Part shown: in pieces, positions 40,169-52,734 of the stretch
How positions within the stretch are numbered: the stretch's first letter is position 1
Layout of the letters: each line of letters starts with the position of its first letter
NCBI RefSeq assembly: GCF_022376445.1
Contig: NW_025955197.1
Location: forward strand, 1 to 60,703
DNA length: 60,703 bases
DNA from: Fomitopsis serialis
Lineage: Eukaryota > Basidiomycota > Agaricomycetes > Polyporales > Fomitopsidaceae
Direction: 5' to 3'
Program-made: the position numbers and the translations under genes
Notes under the pieces: model-generated
Databases searched by the model: none
Told to the model about the DNA's origin: nothing
Seen by the model: only the letters and a program-made list of their open reading frames with translations

Positions 40169-42745
40169 TCAACGAGAAGACTCCTCCTCGGATGCTGCAC
40201 GCAGGCCCATGAGTCCGCGCAACAACAGGAACGGCTTCTTCTCCAGAGGCTTGGTGAAGGCGTCAGCAACGTTAAGATGAGTGGAGACGTGCTGAACGGC
40301 AATGCGCTTGGCCGCAACGACTTCGCGGAGGTAGTGCCACTTGATGTCGATGTGCTTGACCCGAGCGTGGAAGGTAGAGTCGGTGGACAACGTCATGGCG
40401 CTAGTACTGTCGACACGCATGAGGGAAGCGATGGGTTGTGTGAAGCCGAGACCGTCGAGGAGAAAACGTAGCCATACAGCTTCCTTAGCAGACTCGGCAG
40501 AAGCGATGTACTCAGCTTCCGTCGTCGAAGTGGAGACCGTTGGTTGCTTCCGTGCGCACCAAGACACAATGCCTGAGCCCAAGTTCCAGCAATAGCCAGA
40601 GACAGACCGCCTAGATTCGTAGCAGCCGGCGTGACTAGCATCCGCATAGCCATTGAGGTTCGCCACATCGGAGCCGCCCAGATGGAGCCGGAGAGAACGT
40701 GTGCCCTTGAGATACCAAACGACCCGCTTAGCGGCCTCCCAGTGGATCTCGCTGTAGCAGTCGAGGAACTGACTGAGATGCTGGATAGAGAGAGCGATGT
40801 CCGGGCGCGATCCGATGGCAAGATACATCAGGCAGCCTACGAGAGAACGATAGGGAAGACGAGCGGCGCGTTCCTTCTCCTGGGGTGTCTTCGGCGAGTG
40901 CAGAGTGCGAGACAGCTGGAGACCAGCTTCCATGGGTGTACTGACCGGCGCGCAGTCAGGGCCATCGAGACGGAACTGCTTAATGATTTTGTCGATCAGA
41001 GCAGTCTGGGAGATGGACACTGAACGTGTAGCGCGGTCGCGATCAATCTGGATGCCGACACAGAAACGGGCCTCACCGAGGTCGGCGATCTTCCACACTT
41101 TCCGTAGATCATCCTTGAATTCCTGGCTAGCCGCAGAGTTGCTCGCCGCGAGCAAGAAGTCGTCCACATGCACGCCAGTGAGCACGGTACCCCGCTCAGT
41201 CTTGCGGAAATACACGCAGTACTCGCATGGTAAACGAGTGAAACCGATGCTCACCAAGTGATCGTTCATCGTCTCGTTCCAAGTCCGGCTGCCCTGCTTG
41301 GTGCCGTAGATGCCCCGCACCAGTTCCCATACCCAGCCCTCTTTACCTGGCTCCTCAAACCCGGACGGCTGCTCCATGTAGCAGTACTCCTCCTCAGGCA
41401 GAATGCCATACAGGAAGGCCGTCTTGACGTCGAGTTGCTCAAGCTCCCAGTTCAGCGAAGCAGCCAGGTGCAGAATGACACGGAAGGACTCCATCCGCAT
41501 AGTCGGAGAAGACGTCCGATTGTAGTCCTGTCCGAAAACCTGCTGGAACCCCTTGGCGACCCAGCGAGCCTTGAAACGCACGGGCTCACCCTTTTCGTTT
41601 CGCTTCAGACGGTACACCGGCTTGCCTTTCATGACACGACGACCAGTGGGCACCTGCGCGCGAGGAATGAGACGATAGACGCCAAGGTCTTTGATCGACT
41701 GCAGCTCATCGCACAGAGCCTCTCGCCACTCGTCACAAAAGGGAGAAGCCTCGGCCTCGGCGAAGGTGAGGGGGTCACCCGGGTATTCACAGTTGAGCGG
41801 GAGGGAGTCGTCCTTGGCCAGCGCCGCGAGCGCAGACTCAATGTCAGGATGGATGTCCGTGTGCAAGTCAGAGACCGCGAATTCGGGTGGGACAGCGGGT
41901 TCCACAGGAGGTAGAGCGTCGGCAGAGTGAGCTACAGCAGGCCCGGGGATGCCTGAGTCAGAAGGTGCACGAGGAACACTGGCCCAAATGTCCGCCAGCG
42001 TGCGATCAAGCCGTGACGTGAAAGGGATACCGTCAGCCTCAGCGCGACGCTGCGAAGGCACAGGAAGACGAGAGGAGCGACAAACGGCAGGAACGGGAGA
42101 CGCTGCAACAGGCGCAACAGAGGCCGCAGCGCTCGGCTGGGGGAGCATAGAGATAGGTGGCTCGGGACCAGGCAAGGGCACGACGGGCACGGGGGAGGAC
42201 GGACGAGGCGGAGCCACAGGATCGTCATCATCAAAGACGGGGGGAGCATCATCAGGAGGGGGAGGACCAATGACGGGCGGGGAGGTAGCGACGGGCGGTC
42301 GAGGTGTCTCAGAGGTCTCATGCGACTCGATGAATTGCACATGGAACGAGCTTACCACCTTATGTGTCGCCCGATGATAGAGCCGATACGTCTTCGAGGT
42401 AGCCCCGTACCCAATCAAGACACACTCAATAGAGCGTTCATAGATTTTGGGGTTGTGCCTGTTCTGAATGAGCACGAACGCGCGACAGCCAATTTCACGG
42501 AGGTGCGAAAGGTCAGGCTTCGCCCCATGCCACACCTCATAAGGTGTAATCCCTTTGGGCAATGAGCGCGAGGGCGTACGCACGGACAGATAGTTCGCGG
42601 TAACGAGGAACTCGTCCCATCTGTTGGCAGGGACGTTGGCAGCCACATCAGGGAAAACCGCCCAGACGCTTGGGCCCTCTGAAGAGCAACAGAGAGTGCT
42701 TTGAGAGCGCCAAAGTAGCCAAACCGCCTCAACCAATCTCAACAC
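40169..42745 (-). CDS. Copia J polyprotein: integrase end, reverse transcriptase, RNase H
   Basis: An 858-residue frame with no internal stop. It opens within the integrase C-terminal region (NRWDEFLVTANYLSVRTPSR, CRAFVLIQNRHNPKIYERS). A Pro/Ser-rich linker follows, then RVT_2 reverse transcriptase: YRLKRNEKGEPVRFKARWVA, DVKTAFLYGILPEEEYCYMEQ (in part) and the catalytic GVHVDDFLLAAS. RNase H follows with GYADASHAGC, STTEAEYIASAES and RVDSTSAM, to the stop at 40169. The first 30 or so residues are not Copia-like, so the true break lies near 42650. It would copy RNA to DNA in virus-like particles, but without gag and LTR it cannot act alone. Confidence 0.88.
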   Translation of the reverse strand: MLRLVEAVWLLWRSQSTLCCSSEGPSVWAVFPDVAANVPANRWDEFLVTANYLSVRTPSRSLPKGITPYEVWHGAKPDLSHLREIGCRAFVLIQNRHNPKIYERSIECVLIGYGATSKTYRLYHRATHKVVSSFHVQFIESHETSETPRPPVATSPPVIGPPPPDDAPPVFDDDDPVAPPRPSSPVPVVPLPGPEPPISMLPQPSAAASVAPVAASPVPAVCRSSRLPVPSQRRAEADGIPFTSRLDRTLADIWASVPRAPSDSGIPGPAVAHSADALPPVEPAVPPEFAVSDLHTDIHPDIESALAALAKDDSLPLNCEYPGDPLTFAEAEASPFCDEWREALCDELQSIKDLGVYRLIPRAQVPTGRRVMKGKPVYRLKRNEKGEPVRFKARWVAKGFQQVFGQDYNRTSSPTMRMESFRVILHLAASLNWELEQLDVKTAFLYGILPEEEYCYMEQPSGFEEPGKEGWVWELVRGIYGTKQGSRTWNETMNDHLVSIGFTRLPCEYCVYFRKTERGTVLTGVHVDDFLLAASNSAASQEFKDDLRKVWKIADLGEARFCVGIQIDRDRATRSVSISQTALIDKIIKQFRLDGPDCAPVSTPMEAGLQLSRTLHSPKTPQEKERAARLPYRSLVGCLMYLAIGSRPDIALSIQHLSQFLDCYSEIHWEAAKRVVWYLKGTRSLRLHLGGSDVANLNGYADASHAGCYESRRSVSGYCWNLGSGIVSWCARKQPTVSTSTTEAEYIASAESAKEAVWLRFLLDGLGFTQPIASLMRVDSTSAMTLSTDSTFHARVKHIDIKWHYLREVVAAKRIAVQHVSTHLNVADAFTKPLEKKPFLLLRGLMGLRAASEEESSR

Positions 42746-43374
42746 AAGTGCCTCGGTCTCAAGAGGAATTGTTTGACAAAAGCAGCTTTTTATTTTTATT
42801 TATTCCTTGAAGTGCGTTTTCAACCGCCATTTGTCAGGGCAGCCCAGCATTGGGTTTCCCACTCAAAAAGCAATAATAAACTGGTTTGCGAGTGATAAAA
42901 CCAACGTCCAATTCCTACTCATTAAGAGGTTGAGACTGCTAATCAAGAGCTCTCAAAGTGTGCATATTGCGCCCATAGCATGGTTATAAATGGATCATGA
43001 TGCACTTCAGTAGGCAATGCGAGCGAACAGTTCATTGCGGTATTGACGGTGCATACAGTAATACATGATCACAACACGTAGCTATACAGGGTATACCACC
43101 AGCTCGTGGATATGAGAGCGATGTTAGTAATGCAGCTGGTGTTTGAGCCCAGTAAAAGCTACAGAGAGGCGGAGAGGACAGCGCAGGCATGGGCACAGAA
43201 TGACAGTCCGAATACGACGTACATGATGTAGAGAACCTCGACGAAGATGATCGTACACGAAACGGAGCGCAGCGAGACGTACTGCGTTTCAGTTCCACCA
43301 CCTGACGGACGTAGACACCACCATGGCAAGACCTATTCAGTTTCAGGAATTATGCTCCATGTCAGACCGTCAGT
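42746..43374. other. Spacer with no gene seen
   Basis: It includes a TTTTTATTTTTATTTATT run just beyond the Copia J break, and the 3' flank of the DUF6532-like gene. No repeat ends were noticed. Confidence 0.5.
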
Positions 43375-46231
43375 TCACGCACCTGCACACTCCTCTACCG
43401 GTCGACGGGGCCTCTGCATCCTCTTCACGCTCGTCAGGCTGGCCTGAGCCGCTTGCCAGGCCGCCGCAGGCACGTCACTAGCCTTCGTGCCAGTGTTCTT
43501 CGGCGCCCACAGCTTGGAGATGCGCGAGATCGCGGCCGTAGGAATGCCACGGGTGACCGTAGGCTCAGCTGCCTCGTCGTCGTGTCTACGCTCGTGCTCG
43601 AGATCCCTGCAAGCCTCCTGATAGGCACCATGTTGTGTCAGCACAGCATCAGCAACAGGCTATGTGCTTACCGTATGGTGTTCACCAACGTCTCGTCCAT
43701 TGACTTGCAGAACCGAGCACAGCCCTCATCGTACTTCGACGGGTCACTCGGGTCCGCACAGCGCCGCAGGTTGTCGATGCTGACCTTCAGACGATCGTGC
43801 CTACAAAGCACAGTTAGGCCGGCCTATAAACAAATAATGTTCCTTACTCGGTGGGTACGTCTTCTCGTCGAAGCTGACGGTGACGTTCACCTTGACGGCC
43901 TCGTCCAGCGCAACGATGATCTAATGCACAATGACTTGAATAGAGGCTTCAGTACCTAGGGTATCGTACTCACCGCAGAGCAGACCAGAGCTATCATGTT
44001 GCTCACAGGGGCTGCTTGTTGATGTCAACCGCGCGTGGTTCTCAGGCCGCATGGCCTCCCGATGAGCTCCAGACCACCACTGACGAGCTGCGACTTCAGC
44101 CACAGCCTCGTTGTGGAAGGGAGCGTCCAGGTTGGCCACCCACAGCTAATACATATCAGTAAGCGTACCTAGACATTGGCACGCACACGCACCGAGGGAT
44201 CCACCATCGGATCTGGCATCTCCAAGTTGCCGTGATGGAACGCGAAGTCCTGCTTCAAGAACTTCACGAGAGCCTCGAGGTGACTCGCCGTCTTCTCGTT
44301 GTACGCAGCACTGCTGAGCTTCTTGCCGTCAGAGCCGTGTTGCGGCACCTTGAACGCGAGGAAGTTCTTCTCGACGACGCGCTTTGCCTTCTGCTTGACT
44401 TCCTGACGAAGTTGAGATGACACCTTCGCCACCTGACAATTTGCTCGATGCTCATGTCACCGCTGAGACATCATGAAGTGACGACTCACATAGTGGATCA
44501 TCCTCCCGCGAGTCACTGTAGTATCCGCCCACCCCTGTTGTACGCGGTCAAGAACTTTTCGGTCTTGTACCTCTCGTGCTTCTCCATGAGCATCTTCATG
44601 ATCTCCACGGGCTTCTCGGTCTTCTCCATACGACCGTCCTTCATGACTCGAGGCCACGCGTTCTCCAAGCTGAGGTACACGCGGAACTCCTGCTGGGCGT
44701 GGTGCAGGAAGCTCTTCAAAGGCTCCTGCGTCATCGTCTCGAGCACGTTGTTGTCGACGTCGATGACCTTCTTAGGCCGGCCGACCTTGCGCTTGCCCTT
44801 GCTCTGGCTTTCTCTTTCTTCTTCTGCTGAGGCTTGTCCTTGACCTTGACGACGATCTAGGCCAAACGTCAGTCAAACGCCGCCTTCCAAGCCACAGTCT
44901 CACCTCGTCATCCATGTCCACGTCGCCATCAAGCTCGTCAACGTCCTCCTCTCGGTCGTGACTTGACACCTTGTACTCGCTGCCATCGTCGTCAGAGTCG
45001 TCCGGGACGTGGATGGGGGACATCGACTCCATCTTGACGCGACGAGTACGCCTTGCTGCACCCTTTCCTGCTCTGGATGGCGAACCTGCTGTCACAGATG
45101 TCAGTCATCAGCGTGAGTTGTAAGACACACCAGTGGCTCACCGCCCTGTCCAGAACCTTCCTCGTCCTCGTCCTCGTCCTCGTCACCTCACCCGTCCTCG
45201 TCATCGTCCTCATTCTCCTCGTCACTGTCCTCCAGACGCAGGAAAGTCTTCTTCTCCGGAGGCTTCGCAACGCCCTGCGTCTGCTTGGCTGATTTGTACC
45301 TGAGGAGTCGAATAGTAAAATACGCGACTCTTTGAGCGACTTACCAAGGGATGCAGCCAGGTCCTCCTCCTGCCTGGGCGCCTTCGAGCGCGACACCGGG
45401 GGCGAGGACTGGATGACCACCTCCGGTATGACAACACGCTTGCGTCCAGGCGACACCTCTGCGAGGTATGCGTCAAAACAGGACCGTATGCTCCGAAGAA
45501 CATGACGCTCACCAGACGTCTGACCTCCTCTTGCGCTCGTCGACGCGGCGTCGGCTGCCGATGCGTCCTGACCAGCTGGCTTACTTGCCAGCTGGGTCTT
45601 CGCCTTCTTCTTCTCGGGCTGCTCCACGCTCGCCTCGTCATCGCTCGCCTCCTTCTCGGGGGTCTCAGTCGCCTTCCTCTTGCGTGGGCGAGGCTTGGGC
45701 CTAGGCGGCGATGGATCTAACGCACAATGAGCTCGCCACTCACTAGTTGTGCGTTTACTCACCGTTCGCTTTCTTCTTGCCCTTGCTCGCCGATGTGACC
45801 AGCTCTCCTTCGTCATCCTCCACTCCTTCTCTGTATCCGACGCCTTTTCCTTGGCGACTAAGGCGTGTTGTCGTCCTTGATCTCTGTGGCACAATGCGCT
45901 AGTAGTATGCTGATACACAGTGTGAATCACGATACTACGTACTTTGTCGACGATCCTTCTCAGAGACTCCATCCTTCTCCGCGACGGTGTCGAGTTTGCG
46001 AACCATCTCGTCGAGCTTCTTGTTTGAGAGGTTTGGATACTTCCCTCTCAGCACTTCCTTCATGTCGGGGGCCGCCTTCACATCATCTTGTATGCTGCCC
46101 GATGGACCACGGGCGCTGGCTGCCGATTTGGCCTTACCGCGAGTCGACTTGACGGGGGGCTTTGCGCTCCCCCCACCAACCTTCGCCTTCGCTGCTGCTG
46201 CGGCTTTCGACCTAGTATCGCGCGGCGACAT
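43375..46231 (-). CDS. DUF6532-like protein gene, nuclear-type (multi-exon)
   Basis: The start at 46231 opens a basic Ala/Lys-rich N-terminus (KSTRGKAKSAASARG) followed by a helical NLSNKKLDEMVRKLDTV. Middle exons are charged and disordered, with PKPRPRKRKATETPEKEA and acidic runs. The conserved C-terminal part reads EPLKSFLHHAQQEFRVYLSL, VAKVSSQLRQEVKQKAKRVV, HLEALVKFLKQDFAFHHGNL and IIVALDEAVKVNVTVSFDEK. This follows the general DUF6532 order. The stop TGA is at 43375-43377. About ten short introns separate the exons. It lies next to, and on the same strand as, the TET/JBP-type gene. The basic N-terminus suggests a nuclear protein; its role is unknown. Confidence 0.5.
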
Positions 46232-46428
46232 AGTGAGAGACGTGACAACGAAGAGTCGGCGGCCGCACCGATAAGTGAACCTTGAGACTCCGAGTCCGCC
46301 GCAAGCGCACAGAAGCGCACATGGTATCGAACTCCGGCATTTCTCACCCTATCAACGGTTGATCGCGGGTGTCAGAAACTCATTTAGGGTGGAACGCATA
46401 TGGATTAAGCAGAATACAACTCGTAGTA

Positions 46429-49400
46429 CTACATGAAATGTGCATTACCTTCCCAGCCATTTCGCCCTCCGTCAGTCCACTTCTCAATCTCCTTGTCCGT
46501 GTGCAGAACAATTGACGCGCGACGACCAGTGAAATGTAAGTTATAGTGAGTCAAACGATACGAAGGAAAAGCAGTGAAATCGCCGTTACGGAGCGGAAGA
46601 ACCAAGCCGGCCTCGTAGAGGCATAGGTCCCCGCCTTCAAAGTCGCCGACGGCGAGGACAACGCAGAGGGACTTGTCCTTACGATCCCTGTGGGCCATGG
46701 TTGCGACATTCAAGTTGATGACGAGGGAGAGGAACGGATGCACAATTGAGTGCGCATTCCCAGGCAATACCTGAGCATCCATACTCAGCACGCGGTACTC
46801 GTCTGGCAGCGTGGTTTGAACCTGTTTGTTGGGGGGAAAACATGATTGACTGCTTGGGTGACGGTTAATGACATACTTACCTGCTCTGCAACCCACGTGA
46901 ACACGTTGTCGAACACCACTTGCAGATTGTGGTACGTGTCTGCGTGTTCGAGCATGTCCTTGGATGTGTATGGGAGCATTTGGCTATAGTTGGTGCGCAA
47001 GTCTTTCTTTCCCAGGAGCATCGGGTGCACATCCTGCGGTACGTCATCACCCTGAAATATCAATACTGCGTGAAAATTGGATATCACTGCAGAGACCGAA
47101 AGACTAACTCGTGTAGCATGCCTATTATACCAGGAGAAATGGACGGCTTGGAATTGGAATTCGGTGCCAGCCGCAGCAGAGTCAGTCTCCTGAAGATTCC
47201 ACGACTCGGCATGGAAGCAGGAAATAAGGTCAATGCTCAGCATACGACGCAGATGGGAGGGCATGTTGGTGAAGATGCACGCGACGAGGGACTCGTGAGA
47301 GTCCAAGATCTTGAGCGGTTCACTACACATAGTGAGAATGGCTTCGTACGCTGAATGCTACTCATACCTGAGTATGCGCGGATTGACGGCAATATATTGG
47401 TGGTTGTTCAGTCTTTGACCATTCTCATAATTTGATATAAGCTGTCATCGTTTAGTACGACGCGCTAAGATATTATAATGCACATAGCACTCACCTCATA
47501 CTCGAGTTCCTCCAAGGACGACGGTGTCAAGGCGTTCTGGGCGAGGGACCGCTGCTTCTCGGTCCATAGATACGCTTCTGTTCGCTCAGTTGGAACGGGG
47601 TAGCGTCGATGTGCTTCCAGCGCGATATCCAGCCCAGGTATCGTCAGGATGGCACACGGAGATCTGCCCTGACCTCCAGATACTGTGTCGTCTCCCGCTA
47701 TGTCCTCTTCTCGATCCTCTTCAAAATCGTTCTCGTCGGCCTCGCCTTCGTCGTCCACCGTCATAGGCGAGGGTGGATCGAAATCATCCAGACGTTCTCG
47801 TCGTAAGAGGCTTTGGCTGGCCGTCGTAAGTCGAATCTCCTCACTGCGAGCAGGATCCAACGGCATGTAGCACTTTGCCCAGACTTCTTTGTTCCTGTCC
47901 ACTGCAACAAACCCACTGGTCCCGTCAGTTCAAGTTGAGGTCCGCCGGAGCTCCCAGATGGAAACGAGTCGTTACACACTTTAGTTTTAGTGACGAGAAC
48001 ATCCTATCTGATTGTTCCAAATCAGTGCAGAGCAGTGAATCCGACGGCAGCTGAAGCTTTGTCAATAGATTCGACGAGAACACTGTGTCGAACCGTAGAG
48101 GTATACGCTGACGAAGGGATTCCACAGCGGGTATGATGCGCTCGATTATGATTTGACCCATAGCAGTAGCTGGAGGTCGGAGAATGCATGAGCCTAGTCA
48201 TGTAGAGCGCCAATAGGGAGAACTTACAGGGATCAGGTCTGCATAGCACGTTTCCGAGCTGGTACGCGAAGTTGCCCACTGATTTGGCGATCTTCGTGCG
48301 CAGATCGCGCAGGGCTACCAGCACGAGGGCGTAGATAGTACCTAACGACAACGTATATCAGCTGCATGATACGGCAATTTTAAGTGTCCAAGTTTACTTG
48401 CCTCCGGCAGCCAACGCTGCGAACTTGCTGCCCACAGCTACCCAATTGAGGAACGTTCGCTGTGGAACATTGCAGTGGTACGGCTCTACGTATTTGGAAT
48501 GAATGTCGACGATAGTCAAGTCTTCTGCGTTCTGAATGCTAAATCCGCATCAGCAACACATTCACAGATGAGAAACAGCATGCCTACCTCGTGCACTTGC
48601 AGACGAGCTGGATGTAGTGTGTCATGTAGAGAAAGCTGACGGAAGCATCGACAATCTTGATTCGACGGCATCTGCGTAAGATAGAGACGATGGAGTCGTC
48701 TTGGAATCCGCCATTGACGTTGCCGTCGCCAGACAGCAGCAACTCGCGTATGTCTTCTAGTTGAAATGCGTCGGTGTTGTCGGATGCCGCCAGGCGCGAG
48801 ATAACTGAATTCATATCGGGAGTGGCCTTGGAGCTGAGAGTATGGAGCTTCTTCCATTGGCGTTTGCTTGCTCCGCGAGGGCATGGTGGCCACCTACCCA
48901 CTGGCACTGGTTGATGGGATCCACCTGCAGCGACGTCCGACGGATCCTTGAGATTTATCTTCTGAGACGCTCTCCGGGTTACAGACTTCTTGTCTCTGCC
49001 CCTGGACTGCTTGCTCTTATGCCAGATCGCACGCTTCCTTGTCTGCCGAGACTTTATTCCCAGTAGAGCCTTTGGGAGTGCGGTTTCTGAGACAATATGA
49101 GTATATACACGCTGTCAAAGTTTGCTCGGTAACGTACCTTCGACAACCTCCCCTTCCAGCCTAATGCTCTCCTCAATATTATCCTCATCCGACTCAAAGT
49201 CATGGCCTTGTTCCTGCTCGTTGACTGCGGAGATTTGTAGAGCTTGAGCATCGGTACCGTAGGCTGTGATATGCTGGCCGATAAAGCTTACCTCGCATGT
49301 CCGGATCTAAGGTGGCAATGTCAGGCATGTCCTCTTCTGCTGCGGCAGCGAGAGCCCTCGTAGCGTCGGAGGTCGCATCAGTTAGCTTGGTAATGACAGA

Positions 49401-49526
49401 CTGGAGTGGAGGTAGAGGTAGAGACTCGAAGTCCGTGGATTGGGCGAGGTGATCATGAAGCGCATTGATTTCGTCTGGAGTCAGCCAAACCCAGCTTCCA
49501 GACCACTTGTGCATGGTCAGAGACAT
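46429..49526 (-). CDS. TET/JBP-type 2-oxoglutarate Fe(II) dioxygenase (multi-exon)
   Basis: The likely start at 49526 gives MSLTMHKWSGSWVWLTPDE. N-terminal and middle exons are not assigned. The last exon holds the dioxygenase core: HRD (46684-46692) as the iron-binding HxD, GDFEGGDLCLYEAG, then the distal iron-binding His in FPSYRLTHYNLHF (46546-46548). GRRASIVLHTD supplies the Arg expected to hold 2-oxoglutarate. This order matches fungal TET/JBP proteins, which oxidise methylated cytosine or thymine in DNA. Basidiomycete genomes are known to carry many such genes near transposons. About ten introns of 50-70 nt are inferred. All key residues are present, so the protein may be active. The substrate is inferred from family only. 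Confidence 0.68.
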
Positions 49527-49675
49527 ACAACGACGTGAGAAAGCAAGTCAGCAAGCGCCAAAAATCGGTCAATTCGATGGTCGACCAGACTGGTAGGAAT
49601 ATTGCTAAATCGATGTGAGTGTCGTAACGTCAGAGCCGTGTACATGTACGCTTTCCAAAGTCCTTCTGAGTACTA

Positions 49676-50277
49676 CTAGTCGTCTTCCTCTGCTCTGAGA
49701 TCCCACCAATTGAGGGCGGTGTCGCGCGAAGGAACTGGATAATCATGGTCCGGCCGTTGAGGCCGTGTCTGCCATCGCTGGCGCACTCGGCTCTCCACCC
49801 GAGATGCTGCGAGAACCTGCCCTTGAGCCTTGACACGGTGACTGAACTGGTCAGCCATGAACAAGAAGTCCTTGTCGGACAACGGTGGCCCAGACAGGAT
49901 CTTGACGCTCTGCAGGTCCTCCCAGACGCTGTCAAAGCGACCTCGTGCATCCACCCAGTCCTGGTAAATCTGGGCAGGGGTGGCGGGGACGGTGGTGGCG
50001 GGGACAGTGGTGGCTGGGACAGTGGTGGCGGGACAGCAGCGGGGTCAGAGGCGGGGTCAGAGGCGGGGTCAGAGGCGGTGTCGCGCAGGGATCGCCATGC
50101 GTACGAGTCCTCGAAATCGTTGTAGTCGGGCTCTCGAACGCGACGCAGAACTTCGCGTACGCTGGGAGGCTGCTCGTTCGGCGGAGATCCGCTGTTAGAC
50201 TCCGTTGAGGAAGCTTCTAAGATCCTGTACATTAAGAAGAGAATAGATAGTAGCTCTTGTCTTGCGAGCTCTGCCAT
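49676..50277 (-). CDS. Small hypothetical protein with minisatellite linker
   Basis: The minus-strand start at 50277 (MAELARQELLSILFLMYRIL) gives a helical N-terminus and DYNDFEDSYAWRSLRD. A repeat zone follows, made of a 12-bp unit (three copies of GCCTCTGACCCC) and 15-18-bp units of CCACCACTGTCC type. Past it, the sense continues in another frame as IYQDWVDARGRFDSVWEDLQ and ends ALNWWDLRAEEDD. The two good halves are in different frames, so repeat slippage, or an unseen intron, links them. No family is recognised. It lies just upstream of the dioxygenase gene on the same strand. Confidence 0.45.
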
Positions 50278-50399
50278 TACGATCCCTGAGGTACGAAGGT
50301 ATCGTTCTTGTGATGGACCACCATGAAATGCCTTAGCGATTCCTCCAGAATGGCAGTTTGTTCCCACAGTGCACGTGACAGTCAGCCACCCAGATAAGT

Positions 50400-52734
50400 A
50401 GAGATAAGTAACTGTTAGTATGAGTTACTTATCTGACTCTGAAATTTCAGACTCCCAGACGACGCGACTTGCACCAACAGATACAAACAAATGCAGTGGT
50501 TAAGCGCTCTGTTATGGATATGAGGGCCATGAAACGCCTTAGCAGTTCCCCTAATAAGGAAACTGTTAAATCTGTCATGTGACTGTCTGCCTGGCAGCTC
50601 ACTGCAAACGCTCACATATTGTAGACCACTAGTAGACCCAGCTAGTAACATCTAATTAGTACACATAGTATGCTCATCTGATAACCCTTCATTCAGAGAG
50701 TATATGGGGATTTTACGGAGTGCATACAGTGGCTGGCTAGGCCAGGAAATGCAAAACAAAAAAATGCACATGTGCCTGTGCAGATTCAAAGTACTTGGTT
50801 ATGGCCAAAATATGGTATATCTGTCAACTGTAATACATATATGTGTGGTTGAGATGCTAATAAGGATTATAACAGGCAGTCTGAGCACCTTTTGCCATAA
50901 TATGGCCATTGTATACAATGTAATGGCAATCATTTGCAGCATCAAGCAAAGGTAGACTTGTCTTTGATGCGTCTATATATTTCATGGCTTTCCTGCATTT
51001 GTTCTGAGCCCCATATCAACTGATTTGTGCATGATTCCTATTTGGGAATGTCACATCCTCCATATGGTAATCATGCAGTGACTGGCTTTGTTTTTCATCT
51101 TGAGTGGCTGCTTACACTTGACTGAAGCTCCATGCTCCAGATGTAACACTGTTGCTAATATCCACACTTGATATTGAATGGACCAGAAGGATTTGACTAT
51201 GCTTTCTTGAGTTGCACAGGTTGCTAAATGAATCATGAACTGTAAATTCTTCATTGGACATAGTGTATGGTATCTGTGTGGATTACATATAAAGGTGTAG
51301 ATGCACAAAATGCTTTTGTCAATGGATCATCAGCAGCAGAATTCATTGATGACAATGGATACTATGGTTTTGACACATACGTCAAGTCATAGAATTGAGT
51401 CATTCACCGTGATATCTTCCATATTGTACATGTAGATTCACCATGTACAATGAAGCTCTACTACAATATGCCATACTAGTTGCAAGGTATGAAGTTATAG
51501 AAATGAGCCATGTTGGTGAACAAATAACCCATACATCACTTTCTGTATAACTCACAGGGTAATTGACTTCAGTGATACTCTGGGCAACCCTACATTAGTT
51601 CATGGTCATAAAACACTTATGAGCCTGCACAACATGTAGAATACATCAAATCTGTAGTGTCTTGCCATGGAAAGCACTCATTGTATGGCTTAGATAGACA
51701 GACAATTATATGGGTATACAGTATTGAGTATTCTATGACTGATTTCATCACAGTATTTTCTATTACATTGGTTGTATAAAGTGACATAAGTGGGGCACTC
51801 ACAGACACATGGATATGTGTGTCCTTTGCATTCAGTACAATGTAGTCAAGTTATCAGATTGTCAACCCATTCCCACCTACAAAGTGTTTGTGAGGGTTCA
51901 TGAACAACTTAGAAGCATGCACAACACATTGTAATATGGAGCAAGTGTCCAATACCTGATTCAATCTGTTACATCCCATCCTGTTGTTATTATGTTACCA
52001 TGTTAGTGACACTGTATTGTCATGTGAGTGACATGTGAGTGACATGTGAGTGACATGTGAGTGACATGTGAGTGACATGGTGTTATCATGACTGTCACAC
52101 TGTGTTATGACTTATGTCACACTGTTTGTATTGGAATTGACTCAGACTCAATCCCATATGCATGCCAGTGGATGCCATTGAGCTCATCCTTGTGCCCTCT
52201 TTGGGATCAAGTTATGATTATTTACAATGTCTTGCATACTACAGTACTTCTTTTTTCATATACTAATTGAGATTGACCTGATGTTCTATAGCTGTTGCCA
52301 ATACAGATGTGGGGAGGAAAGTACATGCTCAGATAATTGCTTGGCCATTTTATGCCAGTGTGGCATCCATTTTTGTGAGGTTATTCATTGTTCATAAAGC
52401 ACATATTAGCCTGCACAAAATGTAAAATCTACCAAGTGTATTGCAATGATTATAGTAGAATGTCATTGCTAGCATCACATCTGTTATTTATTCAATCACA
52501 CTTTGTTATCACTGCTGTCACACAGTGTTATCACTTCTATCACACACAGGGTTATCATGTCTGTGACATGGTGTTATCATGTTTGCTACAATCCAACCAT
52601 GTTGTCTATCCATTGTAGACAGGGCAATGTACAATGAGGAAGTTCTACCTTAGGCAGAGTCTCATACTGAATGAATAACCCATACATGACTTTCTGTATA
52701 GCTCAGAGCTCTACTAACACTACCAATCTATTAT
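50400..52734. other. AT-rich spacer
   Basis: No gene seen. 50690-50770 weakly resembles the core of foldback elements F and G (CTTCATTCA..GAGTATATGG, GGCCAGGAAATGC). A 65-bp imperfect direct repeat joins 50321-50387 and 50529-50593. Confidence 0.5.
52021..52079. repeat. 11-bp tandem repeat
   Basis: Five copies of CATGTGAGTGA in a row, in the AT-rich spacer. Confidence 0.9.

Larger units (their letters stand above)
39665..42745 (-). mobile_element. Copia LTR retrotransposon J, 5'-truncated
   Basis: A minus-strand Copia polyprotein ends at 40169. About 260 bp beyond it the minus strand shows the purine tract GAGGAGGAG followed by TGTTGAGG, taken as the start of the 3' LTR at 39910. Gag, protease and most of integrase are missing upstream of 42745, and no second LTR is seen. 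The lower end near 39665 is scrambled (repeated CTAGACTTCGGTCAGACGCT), so the LTR border is uncertain. Confidence 0.75.

Noticed and set aside
41258..41914. 218-residue plus-strand frame
   Set aside because: Antisense shadow of the Copia J reverse transcriptase.
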